Of a stretch of 64,000 nt of DNA, positions 20,140-32,277 are shown one piece after another. The first letter of the stretch is position 1, and each line of letters starts with the position of its first letter. The position numbers and the translations under genes are program-made. The stretch lies in assembly GCA_017893485.1 (NCBI GenBank), contig CM030364.1, positions 40,155,825 to 40,219,824 of the forward strand. The letters run 5' to 3'. The stretch is from Hemerocallis citrina. Taxonomy: Eukaryota > Streptophyta > Magnoliopsida > Asparagales > Asphodelaceae. Below the pieces are notes generated by a model. That model was not told the origin of the DNA and ran no database searches. It saw only the letters and a program-made list of their open reading frames with translations.

Positions 20140-22632
20140 TGTTAAACCCGAACTATTTTGTTATATAATTTTATTATGATTGTTAATTGTTACTCCTGAT
20201 TATTTAATTTATTTTTTATTTACTGAATTATTTTATTTTCGTACTTGATCTAATTTTCGTGGCAAATTCCGATTTAATTTTCAAGCCAAATTTATATTCA
20301 TTGTATTATTTATTTATTTATTGGATCTAAATTTTTGTTCATAAAACTCTTTGTTTTTCTCGATAAACTATTTTCTTGTTAGTCCTATTTTTCTTTTAAT
20401 TTATTGTGGGTATTTTTATTTGAACCCGATTGATTTGGATCTATCTCCTAATTGAACCCTAAAACCCAATTCCATTTGTTCTTGACCCAAATCTGCTCTT
20501 AGTGGAGCCTAATTCACCAACCCAGTTTCCTTAATTGTATCCTATAAATACTACCCTATTGCAAACCCTAATTTTTTGCACACAAATCGAAACCTAGCCG
20601 CCTATTCTCTCTCCCCTTTTCCCCTCTCTCCTCTTTCTCTCTCCCCGTCAGCCAAAATCCCCCCCAAAATTCCACCTTCTTCTCCGGTGACTTTCCCACC
20701 TCCGTCGCCACCCGTCTTCGACCCCCCCTGCTCAGCCGAAACCCCGACACCCCTTGTGCCTCCTTCCTCCGTTCTCGACATTAATAGACAAGAACCCAAA
20801 AACCCCCTCTCCGATCATCTTCTCCGGCGACCCTTTCCCCTGGTCCAGTCTAGCGCTGCCTCCTCCATGCGCCGGGACCCCCACGTCCTCTTCCCCGCTC
20901 ATCGACAGATATCAGAACCCAACCTCAATCCCGAAGACCCACTCTGCTGCTCTCCCTGTTTTCGATCCACGACCACCACCGATAGCGCCGCCACCTGGTC
21001 GCCACCGCCGCTGGCCGTGACCACCGTTGTAGTTGTTGTCATTCTCTCTTGCTGGTGTTGCTGCAGTCTCTTTGTGTGCTGTGTTGGTTCTTTGAGTGCA
21101 CGTATATTGCACGTATTATTGGTGGATTGAACTAGTTCGTGAGTTCGTTGCTTCGGGATTCTTATCCCGTTATTCTTAGTATTCGTTTTCATCGTCTAAC
21201 AGGCAAGTAACTTGTATTAAATTTCTTTGCATATACAAGTACAAAATACTGCTTGTAGTGTAGTTGGGTTCTAGAGACAATTTGTATGTGAATCCCCTTG
21301 TTGATATTGTCTCTATTGTGATGATTTAACCATAGTTGCCTCACGACATATATGACATGAATTAACCTGGGGTTGACCACTTTTGATGTATATGTTCATG
21401 CTATCTTGAGATATCTGTATTTGATGTGTTATTCGTGTTATACTTGTCGAATACTTGTAAAATACCCTATACCATGTTACTTGGACATCTAGTGCGCCAT
21501 ATTCCATGTTATCATCCTGTTGTTTCCATATTGTTATTATCATTCATATCATGTCTCTAGATTGCATATTGTATTGTTGCACTAATAAAATAATTAACAA
21601 GCCGGAATTTAAGGGTTGACTTTAGTAATGGACAATATAGTGACTGTCCTCGGAGGAGGGGCCCGTGTTTCCTTAAATATTGTTCCGGCTATTGTTTTAT
21701 CGTTTGATTGTGGTTACGACGGTAACCTAGTCTATCGTGTATTGTATCGTTGCCGATGATCGTATTGTTCCGGCTATTGTTTTATCGTGTGATTGTGGTT
21801 ACGACGGTAACCCAATCTATCGTGTATTGTATTGTTGCCGATAATCGTATCGTACATCGAAAGGTGAATAATGTTTATCGTTGAAGAGTACATGAACTAT
21901 AGAGCCCACCACTAAGTCTAAAGCGAAACTGTTTGAATGTAGCAACCATGTAGTAAAAAAATTTGGATGCATGAAGTGCTACCTAGATAGTAATAATACA
22001 AGACTTGAACATAATCACTTGACACTTGCTACTTGATACTTATTACATGATACTTATTTACTTGACACTTGATACATACCACTTACACTTGTTCATCTTG
22101 CCATACTAGTTGTTATATTTTGTTATCATGTCTATTTCATGTTATTAGTTTACCCTTTTTCATATACTTGTGCCTGCACTACAAGCGGCCCGTAACTTGC
22201 ATTGACGGGCGTTTTGTTTTCTTTTCCTCTTCCTGCAATTTACTAAATTGCAGATTTTGGAGAACAGTTGCCTGCTGGAATCGGAGAACGATCAGTCTGA
22301 AGACTACTGCTTTCTAATTGCCTATTGCTTTAATAAACTTAATATATTGAGACTTATTATTATTTAGATTGGATTTATTATTGTATTGGACTTATGTCCC
22401 GAATATTGTTATTTGTTTCCAGACGTTGGATTATTATTATTGTATTTGAATATTTTTATTGCTTAATTCCAGGTACTATTGTTCATGAGATTATTATTAA
22501 TGCCTGTACAATTATTCCGTATTGTTTATATTGTTGAGTTGATCGGATAAACAGCTTATGGGTGACGTTAGTCATTCGCGGGGCCAATGTCACATGCTCG
22601 TATTCCATATTTTTGAGAAGCGGAGCGTGACA
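20140..22632 (+). repeat. Solo LTR, family related to element 1
   Basis: It starts TGTTAAACCC and ends GGAGCGTGACA. Its end region (CAGCTTATGG...CATTCGCGGGGCC...CTCGTATTCC) and the GGGATTC...CCCGTTATTCTT block near 21150 match the element 1 LTR in reverse complement. No primer site follows 22632 and no internal domain adjoins, so it is a solo LTR, probably left by LTR-LTR recombination. No convincing 5-bp duplication flanks it, so the left edge is approximate. A 184-codon frame at 20576-21130 is low-complexity leader sequence. Confidence 0.75.
20543..20550 (+). promoter_or_regulatory. TATA box of the solo LTR
   Basis: TATAAATA, about 40 bases before a pyrimidine-rich leader (TCTCTCTCCCC). 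Confidence 0.55.
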
Positions 22633-22889
22633 TCGTGTAGGAGTCTCCGAACACAATTAGTTTGACAACTATCCTCTTTTCGTAAATAGTTTCGAAAAAA
22701 ATCTAATGTAGGAGAGATTTTTATTTACGAAATTGCTCTGTTTATTGTATTTGATATTCGCTGGTAGGCGCTGCCGTGCTGGTAGGGATGAGTAGCGGGT
22801 GGGGTTGGACCCGAAATGACACATCTGACCCAATAGAGGGTTTAATGGAGAATCCGAATTAGGATTTGAAACCCGCTATATTTTTTTAT
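22633..22889. other. Unassigned spacer
   Basis: It includes a 15-base near-palindrome (TTTCGTAAATA with TATTTACGAAA, at about 22677 and 22732). No gene. Confidence 0.4.
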
Positions 22890-22898
22890 TTTATTAAA

Positions 22899-23443
22899 GG
22901 GTTTTTAACGTGTATGCCCCTAACAAATATGCTAATATCATATATGTCCTTCAAAAATGTGTATTTTCATATATGCCCCTAACAATATGAGCTTATTTCT
23001 TATTTATCCCTAAAAGTTGCATCAAGCTACATGTATTTGAAACTTATAAGATTAGTAACGAATTTGGCTAGAAAACATGATGAAAAAGATGAAATAATAA
23101 AGATATACTGTAAATTTGTCAATTTATTAAGAAAATTGGAGAAAAATTGAAGAAAAATTGAAAAAGATTGATGTGTTTCAATTGGTTTTATAGACGATTC
23201 AGTTTATAAAAAGTAAGAAGAATAAGCTTAACTAGTAGATGAAGGGTATTTCAGTTATTTTACATAAAATCTATTAAACATAACTGTACATTTCATAAAT
23301 TTTTATGTTTTTAAAGTAGTTTTAACTTTAGGGATAACTAAGAGGTTGGATACACATTGTTAGGGGTAAATATGAAAATACACATTTGTGAGGGATATAT
23401 GTGATATTCACATATTTGTTAGGGACATACATGTTAAAAACCC
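22899..23443. mobile_element. Mutator-like miniature element with ~95-bp inverted repeats
   Basis: 545 bp. The ends GGGTTTTTAAC(G/A)TGTATG are inverted copies of each other over about 95 bases, with a few mismatches. It is flanked by a perfect 9-bp duplication TTTATTAAA (22890-22898 and 23444-23452). Long inverted repeats plus a 9-bp duplication define Mutator-like elements. No coding capacity. Confidence 0.85.
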
Positions 23444-23453
23444 TTTATTAAAA

Positions 23454-23626
23454 GAGTAATGCTTTAGCCACTACCAATTTCACTACCATTTTCTTCACTA
23501 CCTTAGGTGGCATACTCCTATTGGAGAGTTCTCCCACCTACTCTATCATCCCCTACCTATTGGAGTGTGCCACCTAAGGTAGTGAAGAGAAATGTAGTGA
23601 AATTGGTAGTGGCTCAAGCATTACTC
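23454..23626. mobile_element. Second Mutator-like miniature element
   Basis: 173 bp, almost entirely two inverted arms of ~60 bp starting GAGTAATGCTT(T/G)AGCCACTA. The 9-bp duplication TTATTAAAA lies at 23445-23453 and 23627-23635. Its left duplication overlaps the right duplication of the preceding element by eight bases. Confidence 0.85.
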
Positions 23627-23880
23627 TTATTAAAATTATTAACTGGGAATCATTATTGTTTTCTAAATCCAAAAGTTTGAAACTTTCTTGTAAACACAAA
23701 AGCATTGTGCATAAAATTTAAACTTAAGTCATATGACTCATAAACTTTGTACACAAACTTTTACGATTCGACGCACACAATTTCAGTATATTGTATGAAT
23801 CTCAAGAAATATGAAAGTGGTTAGAGGTTGTAACAAAGATTCTGGGATAAACTTTGTACATAAAGTTCATGCACACATTA

Positions 23881-24538
23881 GAGCATCTACAATGGTTTGC
23901 TAAATTTGTCATTTTGCCATATTGGCAGTCATATCGGTTTGCTAATTTGTTATTTTTTGGCAAAGTTGCGACAGTAGCTGTTCATATTTGAGATCCTTTT
24001 TATGAATTCTCAAAATATAGGGAACGATACATGTTCCGTTCCTAATGTATATATTTTTAATAGGATTGGACGAAACAAGTTGTTTCGTCCAAAGATTTTT
24101 GGAATTTTTTTTTTAACGATTTGGGCAGTACATGTTGTACCGTCTAAAGAAAGGAAAAAAAAATAGCCTTGGACGAAACAAGTTGTCCTGTACGAAGCAA
24201 AAATTTGCTTGGACGAGATATGTTGTCCCCGTCCATGAAATCTAGGAGCTTTTCCCATCTTAATTCTCACTTTTTATTAAATAAGCACTAATTATATCTA
24301 AATAATTACTTATTTACTAATTTAATAACTATATTATTCAGTAAATTTACTTATTTAGCTACTCTAATAAAATGTTAAACACTGAAAAAAGAAATGGAAG
24401 TGAGCCGGGATATGTCCATTCGTAATTTTTTTTGAAGTTTGCCATATTATAGCAAACAATGGTTGCACGTAAACTCCCTATTTGGTATTTCTTATTTTAC
24501 CATTTTGCCATATTTGAGAAAAACTGTTGTGGATGTTC
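23881..24538. mobile_element. Tourist/Harbinger-like miniature element
   Basis: The ends GAGCATCTACAATGG and (inverted) GAACATCCACAACAG form terminal inverted repeats. A 3-bp TTA duplication flanks it (23878-23880 and 24539-24541), typical of PIF/Harbinger. The 658-bp body carries a series of short palindromes (24021-24240) and no gene. Confidence 0.65.
24068..24090. repeat. Perfect 23-bp palindrome
   Basis: GGACGAAACAA, one G, then TTGTTTCGTCC. Imperfect relatives occur near 24021, 24123, 24171 and 24218. Confidence 0.85.
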
Positions 24539-24541
24539 TTA

Positions 24542-25188
24542 CTGTTGTTAATCAAACGAAACACCCCTAAGTTTCCATTAGTGTGTATACGTACAAAAAA
24601 ATTATTGTAGTGAAGGTTGATGTACCACAATGTTTTATATACGAAAAACAAATGAATATAAAAGATATATTCCTTGTGAAAATAATATCATAGTCCAGCA
24701 GAATGATGAAATTAATATCATAGTACTGCAGAATGATGTATTGAAGATGTATCAATATAGAAGAGACCGCGATGGTAGACTTTAGAAGATATGATGCACA
24801 TAAATAAGATTAGGAAGTTCAGTGTAAGCATGTACAATTTGCTTGAATAAAACAACTGCATGACTTGAATACCAAATGCTGACTGTGTGAGAATAAGCAA
24901 CCACAAAGGATGTTAATTCCTTCTTCTCTAGCAATATGGTTTATGTATTCAAAGGTTCAAAGAGTATCTACACATAAAAAACAGGTCACGCCACACAATA
25001 TCAAATGGATTCATTTGGTGTATAGTTTTAAAGCCACTTACATCCGATAAAATATAACAAAAACTCATTCCTTCAATGGAATCCTACAAAGTTAGCAATC
25101 AACATAAGCACATGGACCAAAAGGTATCGGTAAAGAATACCGAATAAATCAATGAGTTGTTTTCTGCGCCAACAGAAGTTTTGGATGC
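24542..25188. other. 3' flank of the coatomer gene
   Basis: AT-rich. The part next to 25188 should hold the minus-strand 3' untranslated region of the coatomer gene. I cannot fix its polyadenylation site and see no other gene. Confidence 0.4.
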
Positions 25189-28100
25189 TCAAGCAACTGA
25201 TTGGAGAGCTCTGTCAAAGTTATCTTCGGCAGCAGATGCACGCTTCACGAGCAAGTGATCAGGATGTAACAGCTTCAACTGGCTGCAAATGCACAGCAGC
25301 AGCGAAGAAAATTAATGGAGATTAAAAGAGGTGGGTCGACATGGAACCAAGTAAATTTCTTTTACATCAGAGCGAGTCAAGGACAAGCTAATAGTCTACA
25401 TGAAAACATAACTCATACTAGCATACATTTCTGAAATGCTGACATCTTGTATAAGACCTTGCGCTACTTAAGCACTGGTAATTGTATGACATAGCACTTC
25501 TTGGCACGAATTATTTTAGGCATTAGTGTCATTTTTATGAATTGAAATACAAATAACATGGACCAACTCAGATTAGAGTTTTCTGTCCCTGTCATTTTGC
25601 CTAACATATATGTATATCCAGAATTACCAGTATACCACAGGTGCAAGTGCAGAAGAACCTTTAAATGTTGTTTTAAATGCCATAAACTATGTAGGAGAAA
25701 AAGAGGGGAAATGTAAGCATCATAGTGAGCTGAGAGCTGATTGAATACAAGCCCTAGCTTTCTGAGATGCATTTGAATATCAGATCCTCTTTGTTTCCAT
25801 CAAGATTTCTATTGATCTAAAAACCCTATTAATGGAGGAGATTTCAGAGCCTAGGATAAAAAATCCACCATACTCCTTCATCAACTACCATTGAAGAACA
25901 AAGAATCTTGGTATTCATAATTGTATGACAATATGTTAGGCGGATGCCTCAGGGTCAGCAATCGAACAAATTCAATTTCAGAGTCTAGTCTATGTTCTGT
26001 AATTTTGCTAAATATACATGTCGATTTACAAGCTCCAAGTTAAGAACAATTTGAAAAGATGTCTAAATTGTCATAAACTGTGATAACTTACCTAAGGTAC
26101 CGAGAAGAAGATTTTCCTAAATGAAGGCTGCATACAACTAAGTTGGCGAGAGTTTCTGCATCCTTCGCGTCCTATAGAAACCAGAAGAACAATAATCACA
26201 ATCAATATGCAATACTATAGTACTTTGAGGAAGAATTTTACATATGATAAAACAAGACAAAATGTTAGTAAAATTTATAAGCTCTGTGGATACCTTGTTC
26301 AGCGCCTCAAGCAACAAAGATTCAGCTTCATCAAAACGCCCCATGTGCATACAGCAAACAGCCTTTCCATTCAGAACCATCCCAGTCATCTGATACTTCT
26401 CAGAAAAATCTTGGAAAATCAGATATGCCTCCTGAATCTTAGATCCACCCTGGCATAGCAGGAGCATATAACCCAAAATTATCAAAATGTGAATAATATT
26501 TATCTCCTTGAATCATAGATATACTTCTTTGCTAAGAAGTCAGACATACTTACCACTGAAAGATTTAGCCATGCATTAGCAAGTTGGGTTAGTGTATGAT
26601 CTTCATCAATTTGCTGCATGATCTTAAGTTGTTTCTCTGCATAATCTGACCTATGCATCTTTATGAAGATTTGAACATTCAATGCAAGTCTACATAAAAG
26701 TCGTAAATCAGTTTGGTTGCTACCAGAATTAAGCAACACCGTTTTGTTCAGATAACTATAGATGCAGCAACTATAAGCTTTTCATTTTTTGTCTCTATAG
26801 AATAACATGAATTAACGATTTAAGTCATTTGCAAAAGGAAGAACAGAAACTAGATACAATCTAAGATTAATGACTACCTGGTGAAACCTAAAAGGACATA
26901 ACCTTGATACTAGTAACTCGAAAGTATAAACTCGTGAAAGAAGCTATAAGAAAACAGATGGTGAACTTAGTGTTGAAAAGAGTAATTTGTTTAGTTGAAT
27001 CAAGAAATTAAGAGGGGCTGTGAATTCAAATTACTGTTAACATGATGAAATTGATGTATAACAGCCGGGGTCACACACAGCTAGTGTTAGCATGGAAACA
27101 TTTTCAATCTGACAGTCAGGTAAGTCAACTTAAGCTTCTTCTAGTAATAATATGCTAAGATAGAAGGGATGTTATATCTCACAAATCCATTGTTCCACCA
27201 GCATTAGTATGCTTGAGAGCCTCGTTGTAATCTTGTTCATGCATGTATATTATCCCTGCGATCAGCCGAAGGATTACGTTGTTTGATATTGCAGCATCAC
27301 TCAGCCATTCCTGAAGACTTGATTTTGCACCTTCCTGTATAAACACATTCAGCAGAATGAATTAAACAACTTCCTGGGACAAAGAGTGGAAGTTGGAAGC
27401 TGATACAAGCTAGTTATGGAAGTTGATACAAGCTAGTTAATTGTGTAATAAAATTTAGAAAACTACATGTGAAAACAATAGAAGTTCTAACTACAACCAT
27501 AACTAGGAAGCACCGAGAAAGAGGCTATGTGGTGAGGGAATTAAGATGGATAATCTCAAACATATAAAAGTGTAACAATAAAACAACTGAAAGCCAGAAA
27601 GATTTAAGAATACCAGCACAGAAACCTTAATCTAGTTACACATGAAAGGCTCAAATTTATCCTGTTATAAGGTTCAATCTTTTTCCTTTATACATTTTCT
27701 CTTTTTGTTAGAAACTAATTATCATTTTTTTAACGAGTAAGCAACCATTTGTTCACCTAGGCTGCTTACATTCTAGGAAATATGCTAGGTCTTATATCCA
27801 AGTATTCTGCTCTGAGTTCTGTCCACAATCTCATCAAATCATATATAGAAAGGGTATAGCCACGATGAAGACCTTGCAGTTTGGAAAAAGGTTACATCAA
27901 TAACAATCAACTTACAGCATTGATGATGTCCTAAGAAGGTTGAGCAGGCATTAGTAACAAAACAAAGTAATGATTTGTGTCAGAGGGGTAAAAAGGAGGG
28001 AGTACACTATATAGCATTAAAAAATGTTAAGCCTATGATTGCGAATCATGAACTTAAAATGGGTCAACATTATATAATTAGATGGATAAAAATATGTAGA

Positions 28101-30226
28101 TTTATATATGCTAACGACCTAACATATAACTCAACTTACCCATGCAAGTGCACAACATATCACAAATTGAATAGAAACATAAAATCACAGAAAACTTTAA
28201 ATGACAAAACAACCTAAAACATCAAATTCACCACCACCTGCAGAAACCAAACACTAGGATATAAATCAAGTAACTGCAATTAAATTGTGGTTTCATCATT
28301 CTCACTTGTTTTCTTTTCTCCCCCCTTAAATCTCATGCTTTGATTTAGCCAGTGAGATGTCTATAACTGAAATTTAACGCCCTATTTGGATACAAAGGTA
28401 GGATACTTGGAAATGCAACCTCTACCTCCATTTCGGTTTAGAAAATAAATTTGATTAGACTGGAGTTAGGTATCTACTATAGCCTACGGTTTTTGTTAAC
28501 TTTGGGCTGAAAAAAAATGGAGGTAGCGCACCTCCAAAATATAATCCAAACAGACTTAAGTTTAGATACCTCTGGGCAAGTCACCTCCTGTAACCTATGA
28601 AGCACGTGTATCTGATACGGTCTGGTACGCGGATATACTGATTTCTCAAAAACTAGGATACGAGTAAGTTCGGATACGCTAAATTAAAATAATTAAAAAA
28701 ATTAATATTACAGATATATAAATAGCAAACTAAAATATTCAATTCAATATGAATGAAAAAATAAGAAACAAGAACATGATAATTAAAATTAATACAAACC
28801 AATGTCAAACAAAACATACTAATGAATCATTCCAAGTTTCCAACAACAACAATATCAATATTACATAACCGAAATGTTCAAATAAAAGTAGGCCATTCTT
28901 AAACCTATTCAACAGAATCAATGTCATAACTACATCTATTATAACTTCATAAGTTATAACCATGAACCAATCAGGACCCTTCAATACTACATCCTACTGT
29001 CCTATATCATCATCTTAAAGAAATCCAACACCCAAACACTAAAGCGAATAAAGATACAACAACTTGTACAATAATAGCAAGCAGTCAATCAACCAAAATA
29101 ATAGCAAGAACTACATTATACATCTATCATTTTTTTCGAAGTCTTTTAATCAAATAAAACAAAACAATATCTTTAATCAAATGAAATTAGGATTTGAAAT
29201 GAGAAATGAAGAGAATAGTATATATATCCCCCTTCCGTGTATCCAAACAATATCCAAGAGTATCCCGACGTATCCGAGAGTATCCGCTATTTTTATCTTT
29301 TTTTAAATGATTGCTGGGATACATATCTGGTACGTATCTGGCAAGTATCCCACCGGATACGTACCCGGTACGAGATACGCATCTGTGGGAGAGAATCTGT
29401 GTTTCCTAGCCTATAACCTCCACTTACCTCCGTAAAAAAACATGGCCCAAGTATAGAACTTTGATGACAGAGATACTATTTGTAATTTACATGACAAGAT
29501 ACTGACTCAAGTCATCAGAATCTCTTAGTACTATTCATTCCTAAATGGCCATTTATCAATTGAGCTACATATGAGTTTCCAAAAGGAAATTGGAAGCACA
29601 TCCCATCAATAACATTAATTCTACAAAAATGGATCGGCGGTTCATTTTCATACCTACCAGCAAATACTACATTTTCATTTGCGGCATCGAAAGTATCAAT
29701 TAACTCATAAAACCTCTTCCATTTTCTACCTTACGCGCGAATTATTCTACTTATACGAAAACTAAATTGAGATTATGCTCGATTCCCATTCCAATTCAAT
29801 TTCAACTCACGAAACTACCAGATCCTCACAATAGACTCACTAAACTCCCAGATCCAATCACTTAAAAGAGAATCAAGAACCAACCTTATCACCAGAAAGG
29901 TACAACGCCAGCAGCTTCACCGCCTGAAGCGCCGTCGGCGCCGCTGAATCGATCTCATTGATCACCAACTGCTCACAACAACAAGATTCCAGATTCAAGA
30001 TTCAAAATTCGAGAATCGACAATGCAAGAAAACCAGATCAGATCTGATTCAAATTCTTTCAAACCTGATAGGAACCGAGGGCGATGTAAGAACGGTAAAC
30101 GAGGGAGTCGCGCTCGATGGCGTCCTCCTGCGAGAGGTTGGGGAGGTCGCTGTTGTTGATGGCGGCCTGGTAGGCGCCCAGGTAGAAGTTGTTGCGGAGG
30201 CTGAAGAGGTGATCGGGCGACGCCAT
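25189..30226 (-). CDS. Coatomer subunit epsilon (COPI coat), seven exons
   Basis: Epsilon-COP binds alpha-COP in the COPI coat that carries cargo from Golgi to ER and within the Golgi; it acts in the cytosol and on membranes. Exons (minus strand): 30226-30065, 29968-29885, 27334-27183, 26689-26554, 26449-26294, 26171-26092, 25282-25189. All introns are GT-AG and the 864-nt sum gives 287 residues, close to other plant epsilon-COPs. The N-terminus is MASPDHLFSLRNNFYLGAYQ; inner landmarks are SNNVILRLIAGIIYMHEQDY, IFIKMHRSDYAEKQL, DEDHTLTQLANAWLNL and GKAVCCMHMGRFDEAE (TPR-like helical repeats). The end is NFDRALQSVA followed by TGA. No signal peptide or membrane segment. The frame is undamaged, so the gene is probably active. 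Intron 2 (2550 bp) holds transposon insertions. Confidence 0.97.
28378..28560. mobile_element. Possible MITE in coatomer intron 2
   Basis: CTATTTGGATACAAAGGTAGG at the left and, inverted, CTGTTTGGATTATATTTTGG at the right suggest short terminal inverted repeats of the TTTGGAT type. No clear target duplication found. Confidence 0.35.
28599..29406. mobile_element. hAT-like nonautonomous element in coatomer intron 2
   Basis: 808 bp with ends GAAGCACGTGTATC and, inverted, GGAAACACAGATTC. Both subterminal regions are rich in GGATACG-type repeats. Flanks TAACCTAT (28591-28598) and TAGCCTAT (29407-29414) make an 8-bp duplication with one mismatch, the hAT length. AT-rich centre, no transposase. Confidence 0.5.
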
Positions 30227-30470
30227 TAGAGAACCAAGGAGAGAGCTCGGATTTGGTGGTTAATGGATGGGGGGTCGTCTTGGTCTCGATCTCGATTTCG
30301 ATCTGGTTGTGATTTGGAAATTTTGGGATTGGGTGGTTTATGAGTGGGATGGCACGTGCAGTGAGCGTGAAAGATGATTGAGGTGACCGTGATCCGTATG
30401 GAGTTTGGGCTTGTTATCGGCCGTAAGAGGCCCATGTATATATTATTTAATGGAATATGATTATTTTCAA
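30227..30470 (-). promoter_or_regulatory. 5' flank and probable promoter of the coatomer gene
   Basis: Only 244 bp separate the start codon from the Mutator-like element. No clear TATA box seen. The 5' untranslated region must lie here or extend into the transposon. Confidence 0.45.
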
Positions 30471-32055
30471 GGGCAAAAGCCAAAGTACCCCCAAACGTTT
30501 GGCCCGAGTACAAAATGCCCATACAACATTTGAAAAAGTATAATAAACCCATGCTTCCGTTAACTTAACCATTTCCGTTAAGTTATAATTATTAAATTAC
30601 TTTTGTATCCTTACCCTTTCATATTCAATCTCTTTCTTTCCTTTCTTCATTCTTTTTTTCTTCCTTACTTTTGGACAAATGACAAATGGCTGCGTCCATT
30701 GTTTGACCAGTTCTTGAAATATGAAGGCAGTATTTTACTTTTGATTGCACACTAAGAATTACTTCCCAAAATGTTTGGCTTAATTCTTGGTTCTTTCTCT
30801 ACATTTCCCAAGCCTAAAAAACTGAGGAGGTTGCATTAGGTGCCTAAAAATAGTTGTTTCCCTTTAAAATGAAAGCCAGGATTTGAGATTGTGGCTTGAT
30901 TGTTGTTATTAAAAATGCAGTTGTAGTTAGGCTATATATTTTAAGGGTGAGTCACGGAAGATGTGAAATTGAATTATGAAATTAAAACAATAAACAATAT
31001 ATGAGTCAAATTCATGAGGTATAAGATGGATTCTAACAAGTAATGCCAATTCTTTCAGTTGCTAGCAATATCTCATTGATGTTTATCTTGACTCTTGAAT
31101 ACTATTGATGTTAGTACTTGGTAGGAAACTCCAGACCACTCGTGCAATAAGATTATGCAATAAGATTATTAATTTGACTTGTAATTGTATGAATTGTGGT
31201 TCCAAAATGCGGAGTTGTTTGTCATTAATAAGAAAAAGACTTAATGTTTTACTAACCACCCTCCCTCCCTCACAAGTTTTCCAAAGTGAAACATACATTT
31301 CTTCCACAGTTGCCTTTTATCAAATTTCACTTAAATTTTAGGGAAAAGAGAATACCTGTATCCTCGTGTATCGTTATTTCCCTGTATGTTCGTGTATATG
31401 CTTTTTTATACGATAATTAAGTGAAGTGAAACCCCTCGCAATTGAGGATAATCTATACTGCAATACCCTCCCCTCCACCCACTTTAAATACTTATGGTAA
31501 CTGCTCTATGGAAAGTATTGATATGAATCAACAAGAAAATTTTGAATTTAAACATGTTTAGCGTCAGCCAATCTGAACTTCACCATCTTGCTGCATTATA
31601 AGATTTTTCACCTACCGTGAATGAAGAAGGTGCATTTATAAATTAGTTGGCACATTTGCAATCATTCTTTGTGGCTGTTCGTGATCAGAGGCAGGAATTT
31701 TCATCATTCAACTTTGTTAAGGGTCATCCTTTCTGCCAATCTGACACAAATTCTGTCATATTTAACTGACTCAATTCAAATACATGGAGATTTACCTTTA
31801 ATTTTTTCACTGTCGAGCCACTCCTAAGCCACTTCAAATTCATGAGGTCAAATTCATGAGGAAGAAAAAAAAGAATGAAGAAAGGAAAGAAAGAGATTTA
31901 ATATGAAAGGGTAAGGGTACAAAAGTAATTTAATAATTATAACTTAACGGAAATGGTTAAGTTAACGGAAGCATGGGTTTATTGTACTTTTTCAAACGTT
32001 GTATGGGCATTTTCTACTCGGGCCAAACGTTGGAGGGGTACTTTGGCTTTTGCCC
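30471..32055. mobile_element. Mutator-like element with ~195-bp terminal inverted repeats
   Basis: The arms 30471-30665 and 31861-32055 are inverted copies with only a few differences, starting GGGCAAAAGCCAAAGTACCCC. A perfect 9-bp duplication TATTTTCAA flanks them (30462-30470 and 32056-32064). The ~1.2 kb interior has no transposase and no long frame. It could be captured host sequence (Pack-MULE), but I do not recognise the source. Confidence 0.9.
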
Positions 32056-32064
32056 TATTTTCAA

Positions 32065-32277
32065 TAAGTTGATGTTGGACTGGGCCATGAAAACTAAGAA
32101 AGCCCGAATAAATTATTGGGCTTCTGCGGTCAATATGATTAGTTGATTAGTAATTAGTGAAACTTCTATAATTTGTTAGAAATAATAGGAGATTACAACA
32201 AAAATAAACAAACAAAAGTAAACAAACAAACAAAAAATCACCTATTTAAACGTGCAAAATAAGTTTTCAATATTTTT
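32065..32277. other. Unassigned spacer
   Basis: AT-rich with an AAACAAACAAAC tract near 32205-32235. No gene. Confidence 0.4.

Noticed and set aside
19815..20145. Frames rich in alternating Tyr-Ile
   Set aside because: They are translations of the (TA)n tract.
21610..21860. Duplicated GTTCCGGCTATTGTTTTATCGT motif as a possible regulatory array
   Set aside because: Two close copies of ~110 bp inside the solo LTR. A simple local duplication explains it.
28980..29306. 80-codon frame within coatomer intron 2
   Set aside because: It falls in the AT-rich body of the hAT-like element and lacks any transposase motif.
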